NCBI GenBank assembly: GCA_027627225.1
Contig: CM051028.1
Span: 17,190,701-17,254,700 of the forward strand
Direction: 5' to 3'
DNA from: Congeria kusceri
Lineage: Eukaryota > Mollusca > Bivalvia > Myida > Dreissenidae
DNA length: 64,000 bases
In this document: in pieces, positions 19,561 through 29,639 of the stretch
Layout: every line of letters starts with the position of its first letter
How positions within the stretch are numbered: position 1 is the first letter of the stretch
Program-made: the position numbers and the translations under genes
Notes under the pieces: model-generated
Databases searched by the model: none
The model's input: only the letters and a program-made list of their open reading frames with translations
Told to the model about the DNA's origin: nothing

Positions 19561-20729
19561 TCGAGTGTCCAGCACCCAAAGGCTGTTTTCTATAATTTTC
19601 TAATAGCAATAATATGCTGATGGAATCGTTAAGAAAAAAATAAATACAATGCCAACAATTTGTGTTTTGATACACGGGGTTCCTGTAGGATTTGAACTCA
19701 CGCCTACAAAATCTCTCACTTCAATGAAATCTTACTCACGCTACAGTACAGTTATAAATAGTGTGCATGCACATAGCGGTACTTCATGTACATTTCATTT
19801 ATATCGATTTAACTACTACTACTAATTTTCCCGCGCCCACGCAAAGTGTCACGGTGACCACTTTTAATAATTATAAAAGACAACATTTTACTGTTTGGTT
19901 ATAAAAACGAGACCTATGTGTTAAGCAATCATTTAATAACAACTTCTTAAAATTACATTTTATTTTTCAGAAAACTTTCCGTATTAGCCGTCGATACGCC
20001 CCTTTAAATCACATTGCACCAACAATTTTGAATAAAATTCAATAAGAGTTGATGACGTAAAAGCTCGTCTTCAAATTGAAAACAATTCAATTTTAGAAAG
20101 GGCAGCAAACAGCTAGAAATTATGTTTAATGCCATATATTTGTATGATAACAAATTACATTATGCAAAATTTATATGTTTTACATGGTTTTGTTTTGTAG
20201 CGAAAGTATCAATAAAAGCTGTAGCGACGGAGAGGGTACCGGTTCCTCATACGGAGAGGTTACCAGTACCTGCCTATTCTGTTTCGTGGCCTAAGTTTAT
20301 GGCATTTATGCCATTTTTTCATACATCCATAGTTTAACTAAGTTTGGTCCATAAAACACCGGCTTTTAATTCAACAAAGGAAATTACGGCAGAAAACATC
20401 ACTGAAATTTTAGCAAATGTCAGTCAGAGTTTACAACTGTTTTCGCTATTTCTAGAAAACGTACTGTTTTATGGAGTAAAATCCATGATACATAAGCAGT
20501 TCAATATCCAAGGTGTTCCGTAAAACAAATAAAACTCAAATTTTAGCGATAAAAAAACTATTATATTAACGTGAAAGTGACCTACCGGTAGTTTCCGTGT
20601 TGATTTTTAACGGAGAGGGACATGTACCGTAACGGAGAGGGTGCGTTTTTGGTTAGTTTTAACGGAGATGCGACCGATTCGTTTTAACACCGTCAGGAGG
20701 TTGAGACATTACACTGTTAGAGAGTCGGA

Positions 20730-20935
20730 GAATTCCAGACACCGCGAAATGTGCCAGACTGTCAGACATGTCAGACACAATTTGTGAATGTCTGACAGAT
20801 CCAAAGCGATTGCCAGACATTTTGTCTGACAGATTTGTATCAAACGCTACTACCGGTAATTTCACAGTGTGCGTCTGACTTTCAGTCTGGTTGTCTGACA
20901 TAATGCTGAAGGCTGTCAGACAACGTGTCTGCTGA
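20730..20935. repeat. cluster of CAGAC / GTCTG words
   Basis: About a dozen CAGAC or GTCTG words, many in the palindromic form TGTCAGAC or GTCTGACA, lie in 200 bases just right of the 3.5-kb element. It could be a degenerate repeat. CAGAC is also the Smad-binding box, but nothing else indicates an enhancer. Confidence 0.4.
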
Positions 20936-20939
20936 GCAC

Positions 20940-21583
20940 CTCATAAGTTTCGCAATGTCTGTTCGATTCCAATTGAAATCACATTTAATTGATTCACGGT
21001 TGAAGAGGATCTGTCTCAGATTGCATACATAGAATCGTTATGGATAAATGCTCATATTTGACGTTTTCATATTTATTTGTTGTGGTCGTCTAGAAAACAT
21101 CGATTAAGTGCGTAATTAGTGAGATATAATTCAACATGTGCTGTTTCCCATCTCTCAGACTGTTTGATTTTCACGACAATTTAAAAACAAGGCCAAGCTA
21201 ATGAGCGCAAATCACGTACACAATCCGGGAACCAATTCAAAACGTTTACCAAAGCAAAATCTGTTTAAAATTAATGATTAAATTAGGGCTGAATTTTGAC
21301 ACCGCGATTTATGTACACACGCTCAATCGCAGTTTAAGGACGAAGCCAGGTCGATATAATTACACGGGCTACTTTCCGCGATTGATTTTGTCGTACGTTA
21401 CACACGTTTTATTAAAGAAATATGTGCGATTTAGTCGTATTTATCTGCTAATATACAACGATTTGGAGTTCTGTTGCGTAGAAATTAAACCACGAGGGCG
21501 TTAGCCGTTGTTTGTATCCCGATAAAAACCCTAAATCAAAGATTATTTTGACTCTAACATGATCTGACAAATACATTTTTGCA
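20940..21583. other. spacer left of the large transposon
   Basis: No gene supported. It contains at 21425-21530 a relative of the GTTGTTTATCGGC MITE (words TACAACGATTTGGAGTTCTG and GAGGGCGTTAGCC). Confidence 0.5.
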
Positions 21584-21585
21584 AT

Positions 21586-21603
21586 AGGGCCTGTAAGTCT
21601 CGT
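21586..21603 (+). repeat. left terminal inverted repeat of the ISL2EU-type element
   Basis: 18 bases starting AGGGC, next to target duplication AT at 21584-21585. One mismatch to the right end. Confidence 0.85.
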
Positions 21604-22190
21604 CATGTCACCAACGAGATTTTACGATATCTGGCACTTCCGGGTACAAACATTAACAATGGCGTTATCTATTATTTACTGGGCTAAATACGTCGAAGGC
21701 CATACTAAGCTTCCGCGAAAAATGAATCAGCAGTGGAGAGTGGACGTGTCCTGAGACGTGTCCTGCGTGTTATTAATGCATGCGTGCAAGCGTCCATGAA
21801 ACTGAAAGATGCATCGTATAAAGTGCAGGCAGGTCAGTTGTCGTTAACAACAAATTTGATTTTCTGTTCAGTTCGTAACGAAATCATGTTCAGTTTTAAT
21901 GATACTAATGATGATAAATATAACAAGACAGTAATGCACAAAACCCACCATACATAAATAACTTGAAATACCACCGTACGGTCTTTAATGTAAACATGTT
22001 TGGATAGTATCATTTCGGATACAGCCGTATTTCGGACAAAAGAAAACATTGTCTTCATGTAGCATTGTTTGAGCATAAGAGTACCAGGATGATGGTAATA
22101 TCTGTAATATTTTTGAAACTGAGATAAAAATGTTTCAATGTCATTGCAATGTACTATTATTAAAGTTATAAATGAATTTTGTTTGTGCAG

Positions 22191-22294
22191 ATTTTCCTGG
22201 ATGCGGAAGACAATGGTGTTGTCAAATCTAGTGAGTGCCAGTGTCCTATGGGAAGTTATAAATGCCATCGTGTGGCAGCTTTGTTGTTGTTTGG
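22191..22294 (+). pseudogene. SWIM-domain exon of the transposon nuclease gene
   Basis: Between GTTTGTGCAG and TTTGG|GTAAGA. It opens IFLDAEDNGVVKSSECQCPM and carries the C-x-C-x6-C-x-H pattern of SWIM zinc fingers, which bind DNA or protein. The frame is open through the whole exon. Confidence 0.85.
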
Positions 22295-22714
22295 GTAAGA
22301 TACGATGTGTTTGAAGTGTTACACATTCGTGTAATGAAAACAAGTATTTTTTGTCGATTTTCTGATTAAAAATTAATAACTGTAGGTGGAACAAATTGAT
22401 ATATAATTTATTCATTTAACACCTAAATCACACCCATCGCAAATGGCCCATTTAAAACTTAGACACTTATAATATGTCAAAAAAGTCAGTCAGTTATTGA
22501 CTAAATTTAAATAATAGTCTTGTCAAAATGTTATTATGTCATCTTGAACTGTTTATTTTGATGATGTTTCTGTCATTGTATGGTATGGCTTTTATTCTGC
22601 ATACAATAACTTGATTCTTTACTATTACAAATATTGTTCGCAGTTTTATAAGACTTATTGAAAACTTTATTTTAAACGAATAGATACAATGTAATGTACT
22701 GATGTAAAATGCAG

Positions 22715-22809
22715 TTGGATGAAACATCCGAAGTCTGCCCCCCCCCCCCCCCCCCGAAAGACGACAGTCACCATGAGTGATATTTATCCTCCCAAAAAAG
22801 TGATTACAG
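22715..22809 (+). pseudogene. linker exon with an 18-C tract
   Basis: Encodes WMKHPKSA, a proline run from the 18-C tract at 22738-22755, then RKTTVTMSDIYPPKKVIT and donor ACAG|GTAATC. The YPPKK word and the position after SWIM fit the family. The tract is prone to slippage and may shift the frame. Confidence 0.65.
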
Positions 22810-24850
22810 GTAATCTATTATCCAAGATCAGTTAATATCAACCAGTGCTCTGCCAAATTTTAGTCTGTCATACCATGCCAAATTTTAACACATTTATTTT
22901 GTTTAACCCACTGTTAGCTTAATCTGACATTATAACAGTTTTATCAATCACAGTTGTTAATTTGTCTATTAAGGAATTGTATTTATGGCCACATTTCACT
23001 TGCCTGTACATGCTCTTGGAAAATATGGTCATCCCTGTTTAAAATATAATTATATAACATTATTTCCCATGGAAATGAAGTATTGAATTACAACAACTAA
23101 AATATTATATGGTTAATACTTTATTAATCAGGGCACTTAAAATGACTGTCACAGCTGATGATAGATCATTTTTGTACACCCAGCTTGGGCAGTTAGGAAG
23201 ATTTACAGGTTTCTTGATTGTTCGAGATGATGTTAAATTTGTTGCTGTTTGCCGTTTTGTTTACTGGCACATATTTCTAAAATGCTGAGTAATTTATTTA
23301 ATGCACCTGGTACATGTAGCAAAACTGATATAATTGATGCAGTAGCATAATGGGTATTTCAACTGCCTTGGAATTAGGATGTCCCCAGTTAAATATGTTA
23401 AGAATAGACATTTAAATAATCTTTCTTAAAGATATAAAGTTATGGTTCAATGCCAAAATCTCAAGAAACATGTACATGTAGGTAATATAATGTGTGAAAA
23501 TATTATTAATGTAGCAATTTGAAGTATGCTATAACAATGTATGTTTTTAAAGCACCAGTCACTTTAGTTTGTTGTGTCATGTTTCTAAGTTTTTTCTCAT
23601 ATGTATTTGTTATTTTGTTATGTATTTAGTTTTGAATATTTTCTCATATCACACAATGATGTTTAAGGTACACAGTGACTGGATACGTTTATGTTGCAAG
23701 GCCACTATTAGCTTCCAATCAATAATATAATTATAGATGTACTTGTTATTATACATGTAGAGATATTTTTCACAAGGATGGAAAAAAATGGTACTTAATG
23801 TTTTGATAAATCACATTTAGAGGATGAAAAAAAAGTAAGAACCATAATTGTCACTTTTGTATGTACACTGTTGTTGTTCTTTGTTTAATAGGACACACAA
23901 AATATCTAGAAAGTTCATTTGTTTCAGGTGAGAGAAGTATTCACTAGACATATTTTGTTAACCTTATTTCTTTACCTGTAAAATAATGTAATTATTCTTT
24001 TGTTTAATTGCAGCATTACATTGGATCCTCTCAGCTGAGCCAAGCACAACAGAGCTTCCAGTTTATCGATAACATGCTGTCCAGTCCTGGATATCTTTCC
24101 GCAGAAGACCCTGATACCTGGTTGCTGGGGCAATTAGTTCTTCTTAAGGAGAAGGTGGTCGAGGTGGCTGGCCTGACAGCTCGACAGAGGGAAAATGCAA
24201 TGTGGGCGGCAGTTAGGAAACTAAGGTTCACTGCCTCCAACTTTGGACAAAGCATTGGTGCTGCAAGGCGCAACAAGTGACTACTAGGAGGAGAAGTCGT
24301 TTGAAAGAAAAGATGACGACGGACGCACGCACGGACGACGGGCGATCACAAAAGCTCACCATGAGCACTTTGTGTTAATGTGAGCTAAAAAAAACGTGTT
24401 ATTTCATTATAGTTTCATTCTCAAAATAATACCATTTCCAACATAATTATATTAAATTAAAAACGATCTTCATTAATTATGTTTCAAGGTTGACTGCATT
24501 ATTTAAAAAAGACTCCTGAGTACATACAACCTGGAGAAAAGAGCTCCTGTCCAGTGGGGCATCACCCATGAGAAGACTGGTGTTGAAGAGTATTGCAAAA
24601 CAGGAGGAGTGACTATTGAGCAGACAGGAAAGTATATATTCTATGTAAAGATGATGTACTGTAATACATGTATTTAAACTAAAATCTGTCCAGGGATTTC
24701 ATCAGATTTTCAAAACCAGGACTCAAATGACCCCTAGCTGGAATTTTGATGTGTAAAAATGACAATTTCAGGGGTCAGAATGCTGATGTTACAATAATTA
24801 TTGTTGTACATAATTATAATTTAATTGGCAAAATATTCTTTGCGACACAG

Positions 24851-25054
24851 GTATATGGCTTCATGAGTCGGGCATACTTGGGGCATCCCCAGATGGTTTT
24901 GTGAAGGGTGCAATCAGAACTTGCCCAAATGTACACCTTCAAAGTCCAGATCAATCTGCACTTACACCTGACATCATCGAAGTGGAATGTCCATTCTCTG
25001 CAAGTGACATAACCATTGCGGAGGCTTGCACTTCAAACAAGAACTTTTTCGTAG
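24851..25054 (+). pseudogene. YqaJ catalytic-core exon
   Basis: Starts after GACACAG and reads GIWLHESGILGASPDGFVKG, then PDIIEVECPFSASDITIAEA. ASPDG holds the conserved Asp. The following E-x-K motif reads EVE, so the catalytic Lys is replaced by Glu. It ends phase 1 at GTAG|GTAGTT, matching the next exon. Confidence 0.85.
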
Positions 25055-25505
25055 GTAGTTTTCACTCATTGATATCTTGCAGTACATATGTAATAATGTT
25101 TATATTTCCAGTAAAATTTTAAACTAATTCATAAACATATTTACTATTTCTGAGACTGAAAACAATATTTAATAATTTCGTGTACAGACATGCTGAAGAC
25201 TTTGCATATTAAAATGATATACAACTAAAACATGACTCAGCTAGAATCACTTTCAAGGCAAATCGTAATAATAAATGCTTGCGACTATTAAAGGTTTTAA
25301 CATAAATTACCACAAAAAGTACAACCTGAATTTGCTTTAAGTGATGACATTTTGACAGAGATTTGTGGTGTTTTTCAGAACGGATGGAGGATGGAAGAAT
25401 TCGCGTAAGACCATGTCATGAATACTGGCACCAAATTCAGGGACAATTGCATCTTACTGGTACTCAGTGCTGTGACTTAGTGGTGTGGACCAAGAAAGTC
25501 TTACA

Positions 25506-26020
25506 AGTGATTAGAATATTTATTTACAACTTGTGGTCTATCAACATCCCAGCTATGATACAAGTTTACTTTAAAACATTTTTACCGTCACTGAAATAAA
25601 ACGAAGAAATAGTTTATTGTTGTATTGCTTTCTATCAATGCAATTCTCTTTCCATCATAATAACAAACAATTAAGGCATAATAAACATAATGAATGGAGT
25701 AAGCTTAAATCTTGTCACAATAAAATCCAACATGCAGTGATAATGTCCTAAACTGCATACTCCTGTACTAAACAAAGTGTTGTTACATGTAAATTTAAAA
25801 AGCAATGAAATATATATTTTAACATAAATGCCTTTCGATATTGCCTCATACATTTATGAAAATAACATTGTGTTAAAACATACCATTTGTTTCAAGAAAA
25901 ATATATATTTGCTATGCCCCTTTATTACAGTGATGATTGGAAACTATCGTACATGAATTATATTTTACTCAAATATTTCATATTTATCTGCAATTTCCTT
26001 AAACAAAGGTGCCTGCAGAT
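25506..26020. other. spacer between the two convergent transposon genes
   Basis: AT-rich, with no coding similarity seen. It should hold the 3' ends of both genes. Confidence 0.5.
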
Positions 26021-26793
26021 TCACAAGACAACAGCAAAGCTGAAATATCGCACATTCGCTCTTTCGACATGAATTCTGCTTTTTCCAATTGTAAAGCAAA
26101 TTTCCGCCTCCTCCTTTGTGAAGTGCCCTTTACTGGACAGAAAAGGAGGGATATTAAGTGATACACCTGCAGGAAGTTTGTCAAATATATTAAACCCTTT
26201 ATCACCTAATATCAAATCTCCTGGTTGCAAATGAGATAAAACTTGACAATGATTCACAATAGCTGCATCGGATGTAGAACCAGGATACAAATTAGAACAG
26301 AATACTATTGCTCCATTTGGTGCTACACGTGTAAGTACTTTCACAGTATGTCTACTTTTATAACTACTGTATGAAAGTGACTGAGAATTCATATCAGACG
26401 GAACATCCTGAACAACTTCAGTAGCATCCATGGCTATCCTGGCTGAACTAAATTCTTCAAAAGATTTGGGCATCGAACCTTTGCAAAAACCTTTGCACTT
26501 AATCTGGCTAGGTAACAGCTTTCATAATACCTTCATATAAAATCTCATGCAACACTAAAATATAAGTATTAAATACATTTGAAATGGTTGCCCTGCTGGT
26601 ATTAAAACTTACGGCCAAATCCAAATCTTTACAGTTCAAACGTAGCTTCATCAATGTCATTAAAAGCTGATCAGCAATGCTGAACATGTGACTGTCCATC
26701 CAGCGTAATAATTGAAGGGAGACATTCTCTCGAGCATGCTCACCAGCACTTGGAAACATCTGCCGGAAATGATGTGTACAACAGCATCTACAA
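26021..26793 (-). pseudogene. HTH plus DDE_Tnp_4 core of the transposase
   Basis: The N-terminal half (MFPSAGEHARENVSLQLLRW onward) matches the helix-turn-helix found before DDE_Tnp_4 cores. The C-terminal half starts MPKSFEEFSSARIAMDATEV and includes YKSRHTVK, LYPGSTSDAAIV, GDLILGDKGF, SLNIPPFL and RIHVERA, all familiar from HARBI1-like and ISL2EU transposases. The two halves are in different frames. Sequence after VERAN no longer resembles the family. Confidence 0.88.
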
Positions 26794-27840
26794 TTTAATG
26801 TAAAGTTAACCATCTGAATGTTTAACAAAACTCATAATAATTGTAGGTTGATTCAACAGTAAAAAGTTGTACCTTTAAATAGCATGCTGTCGTAAGTATG
26901 TAATTAAACAGTATCAAACACACCATACCATAAACAAACAGTTTATTAATAATATGCGCTTTAATATGGCAACATTAAACCACTATATACTGTTCACAAC
27001 TAGCTTTTGTATAAAGGTTTGTTTCTATACAAATTTGGTACATTAAACAAATACTTTCTAGACTGAAATGTGAGGTATAGACTGAAATGTTAGGTGAAAT
27101 GCCCAAATATATTATGCTTAAAAGTGCCCCTTTATTAAAGAATGTTCAGTTTTGTAGGCAGTTTCCTCTGCTGATGATGACTATGATATCAAAAATGTGC
27201 TGAGCACAACAAATGACTTTAAACAACTCACTTTGTCTGGCTCATTGATTATATCTTTTATTGACATACCTGGCTTCTGCATTTTCAACGTTTTGATTTC
27301 CTCTTCCAACTATGCAATCTGCTGTTTCAGTGCCGCGTCTTGAAAATAAAATCTAGTTATCAAATTCAAGAAACAAAATATTAAGTTCTAATTTTAATTT
27401 CAGGTTTAATATAGCTATTTATAATATGATTTTCATTGAAATATCAAATTTTATTGCTGAAAAAAACAATCTTATATTTTCATTGTTGAATCAATGAAAA
27501 TATAAGATTTTATATTTTCACTGCAGTAAAAATATAACATAAAACGCTCTATTTTTCTATCAATAGCAGCAGTATACCAGTATTGATTTACCTCTATTGG
27601 AAAATGTATATACATGTACGGTATTTACATACATTTGTTTACAGAAAAGACATGATAAAATTCAACAAAAACATAATTTAGCGACAACGACCCACAAATT
27701 ATGGCACTTTTTTCCCACCATACTTATGATAAACAATTTTTGGAATAATTTATGACCTCAGAATACACAAACGTATAACGTTTAAGCTTATCTCGCGCAA
27801 TTGTATTTTTTATTGTCCAAAAGCATAAAATAAAAAGAAC

Positions 27841-27938
27841 ATTTGTTGATTTCAGTGAATGATCGAATATTTATTTCATTATGTTTTTCTATGAACACTT
27901 GTAAAAGAAAATTCGATCATTCACCGAAATCAACAAAT
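27841..27938. repeat. 28-bp hairpin inside the transposon
   Basis: ATTTGTTGATTTCAGTGAAT onward (27841-27868) is the complement of 27911-27938 with one mismatch; the loop is 42 bases. It lies in an intron of the transposase gene and may be a tiny nested foldback element. Confidence 0.8.
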
Positions 27939-28635
27939 ACCCTCTATATATACGAGGTCAAATAAGTTTTAATCTTTATTAGTGCGAACTGTTAGCTTAC
28001 ACAATATCGTTTGCAATGCATAGCACAATTATACTATCCTTACAAGATTTTGAAAGTTTCGAGGGATCCTCCAAATAGACATCGTCCGAGTCAGGCAGCT
28101 GCAGATAGTAGCTGTGGTCATGACCAACCGCCAATGCACATGCGGCATGGTCATCATGAAAGTCTGTACTCAGTGCACCATGTTCTGCACAGCTGGATCT
28201 CTTGCGTCTGTATAAAATACATTCTAATAGATGTTTGAAACATAATAGCAGAGAAAGAAACAAATGAAAAATGATCATTTGAAACAAGGACATAGCCAAT
28301 GTATTATTGAGTAAGTGATTATGTTTATAATTTTATCACAACAATAAGGATGGCTAATTCTAGTCCATAAGTCAGACATGTACCGGTATTGCTCTAATGA
28401 ACTTGTATGATAAAAAAATTCAATATATTTTAAAAGTACTCGTTAAGTTTAAGTCCGTTTTCCTTTTTTCCTTCTATGAAGTGGCAGCTACAGATACGGT
28501 CATTGTAGTTGAAGTCTCTATCTGCCCGCCTGAAGTATTAATTTTAACAAAATATATCAGAAAAACAAATACCTTCATCTGTAAGTAAATTAAGTTCTAG
28601 TAAAATGAAAATGGTTTATTCGATTGGATTTTCGC

Positions 28636-28790
28636 TGTTTTTAACAGTATTTCAGTCATATCACAGCGGTCAGTTAACCTACTCGCACTTTTTCTGTGCA
28701 AGCTAAGCCGATCTAAGCGGGTTACAAGTACTAAATGCACATACTTAACTGACAACTGCCCTTCTTGATTCAGAGTTAGGGGGAGAATGT
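28636..28790 (+). repeat. dispersed repeat, copy B
   Basis: Same family as 9797-9955: TTAACAGTATTTCAGTCATA, AGCGGTCAGTTAACCTACTC and AACTGACAACTGCCC. It is nested between the two THAP exons of the transposase gene. Confidence 0.65.
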
Positions 28791-29334
28791 AGGGACAGAC
28801 TGAATGATACTAATAAAGATTGAAGCAATTGCTCTATATTTATCTCTGGATTTCCAAGTTTTTAATAATTGTTCATTCAAATAATTGTAGCAAGTCCTAA
28901 CCATTACAGACAATAACCAAATTGTTCAAGACTCCGAAAGTATGTAAGAAACCTACCCCACCCACCCACAACACTGTAAGCAACAAGATATATACATGCT
29001 GGACCTTTCTATGAAATTAAGTACGATACACGTACATACAAGTTAATTTACGTGAACTGTACGGTATTGACGGATTCCAGTCGTACAATATAATATTTAT
29101 TGATCCATTTTTCGGATTTCGGATTCGTGTCAGCGTTCATTTGAAAACTGATTAATATAAAATATATCATATTTAGAGGCGGATTGTATAATTTACCTGC
29201 ATCTATCTATACATTTTTTCCTTTCCTCTGCGTCAGTAGGAAATCTATACAGACTACGCGTTTGATTTCCTCCAGTCCGATGCGTAAAATCAAATGCAAT
29301 GTACCCGGAAGTTGAACTTCAAAACCGAAAGTAA

Positions 29335-29352
29335 ACGAGACTTACACGCCCT
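29335..29352 (-). repeat. right terminal inverted repeat of the ISL2EU-type element
   Basis: Complement of the left end with one mismatch, followed by AT at 29353-29354. Confidence 0.85.
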
Positions 29353-29496
29353 ATTACAGTAGGAACTACGTTCTATTATGCAACGCCTACCTTCCGCGCG
29401 AACGTTTGAACGCGCGTTACCGTTGTTACAAGTGACGTCATTCATTGATACAAATTCATGATGACGTCTTTTTCATTGAAATAGAGAACACCTGGT

Positions 29497-29630
29497 TTGT
29501 GCCGGGATGGAGAAAGTTTATCCGGTGAGGCTTAGAAAATGAAAATAGGGCGAGCTTTAGCGAGCTTTATTTTTATTTTCGGGCCGAACCGGATAAACGT
29601 TCTCCTTCCCGGCACCTACTGTGTATTCTA
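29497..29630. repeat. foldback element, arms about 50 bases
   Basis: GTGCCGGGATGGAGAAAGTT and the complement of 29595-29615 (TGCCGGGAAGGAGAACGTTT) face each other, continuing into TTATCCGGT and AAAATGAAAAT. The centre reads GCGAGCTTTAGCGAGCTTT. Probably a small MITE. Confidence 0.7.
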
Positions 29631-29639
29631 TTTATCCTG

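Larger units (their letters stand above)
17237..20691. mobile_element. 3.5-kb element with long terminal inverted repeats
   Basis: The left end (GGTGTTAAAACGAATCGGTC onward) and the complement of the right end match over about 80 bases, including TAACCAAAAACGCACCCTC. Subterminal copies of CTCTCCGTTA plus GGTACCTG occur again, inverted, at about 17655-17755 and 20220-20285. No transposase was found inside, so it looks non-autonomous. The interior holds a SINE and old tandem repeats. A target duplication was not clear. The superfamily is unknown. Confidence 0.8.
21659..25505 (+). pseudogene. SWIM zinc finger / YqaJ nuclease gene of the transposon (decayed)
   Basis: Exons seen at about 21659-21826, 22191-22294, 22715-22809, 23132-23208, 24014-24276, 24489-24627, 24851-25054 and 25379-25505. 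The second encodes a SWIM finger (ECQCPMGSYKCHRVAALLLFG region, CxCx6CxH). Later exons encode a YqaJ / lambda-exonuclease fold: LTASNF-like FTASNFGQSIGAA, RAPVQWGITHEKTGVEEYC, SGILGASPDG with the metal-binding Asp, IIEVECP, and YWHQIQGQLHLTG. YqaJ enzymes are phage-type 5'-3' exonucleases; here the job would be a nuclease step in transposition, which is inference. Defects: frameshifts in the first, fourth, fifth and sixth listed exons, a donor changed from GT to GA at 24628, and Glu where the family has Lys in ExKCP. Confidence 0.85.
26021..29302 (-). pseudogene. THAP / DDE transposase gene of the transposon (decayed)
   Basis: Read leftward: THAP part 1 at about 29302-29197 (SLYRFPTDAEERKKCIDRC), THAP part 2 at about 28529-28450 ([17 protein letters not shown]), a third exon at 28207-28044, a coiled-coil exon at 27338-27270 (EEEIKTLKMQKP), then about 26793-26021 with a helix-turn-helix (DLAVSFNTSRATISNVFNTY) and a DDE_Tnp_4-type core. 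Catalytic residues appear in MDATE, LILGDKGF and HVERAN. THAP fingers (C2CH) bind the element ends in relatives; DDE domains cut and join DNA. Defects: THAP cysteines replaced, an in-frame TAG in the coiled coil, and a frameshift with a short internal duplication (AAAGGTTTTTGC) between the helix-turn-helix and DDE parts near 26480-26510. Confidence 0.85.
21586..29352. mobile_element. 7.8-kb ISL2EU-type DNA transposon, decayed autonomous copy
   Basis: The left end AGGGCCTGTAAGTCTCGT (21586-21603) and the complement of the right end (29352-29335) agree at 17 of 18 bases. Both sides are flanked by AT (21584-21585 and 29353-29354), a 2-bp target duplication. Inside are two convergent split genes, SWIM plus YqaJ nuclease on plus and THAP plus DDE transposase on minus. 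From memory of the family, ISL2EU elements (PIF/Harbinger group) pair a DDE transposase with a YqaJ nuclease. Frameshifts, stops and a lost splice site show this copy is dead. Confidence 0.88.

Noticed and set aside
26445..26473. Minus-strand MPKSF as a SNAG-like start
   Set aside because: It is an internal part of the DDE transposase and continues EEFSSARIAMDATEV.
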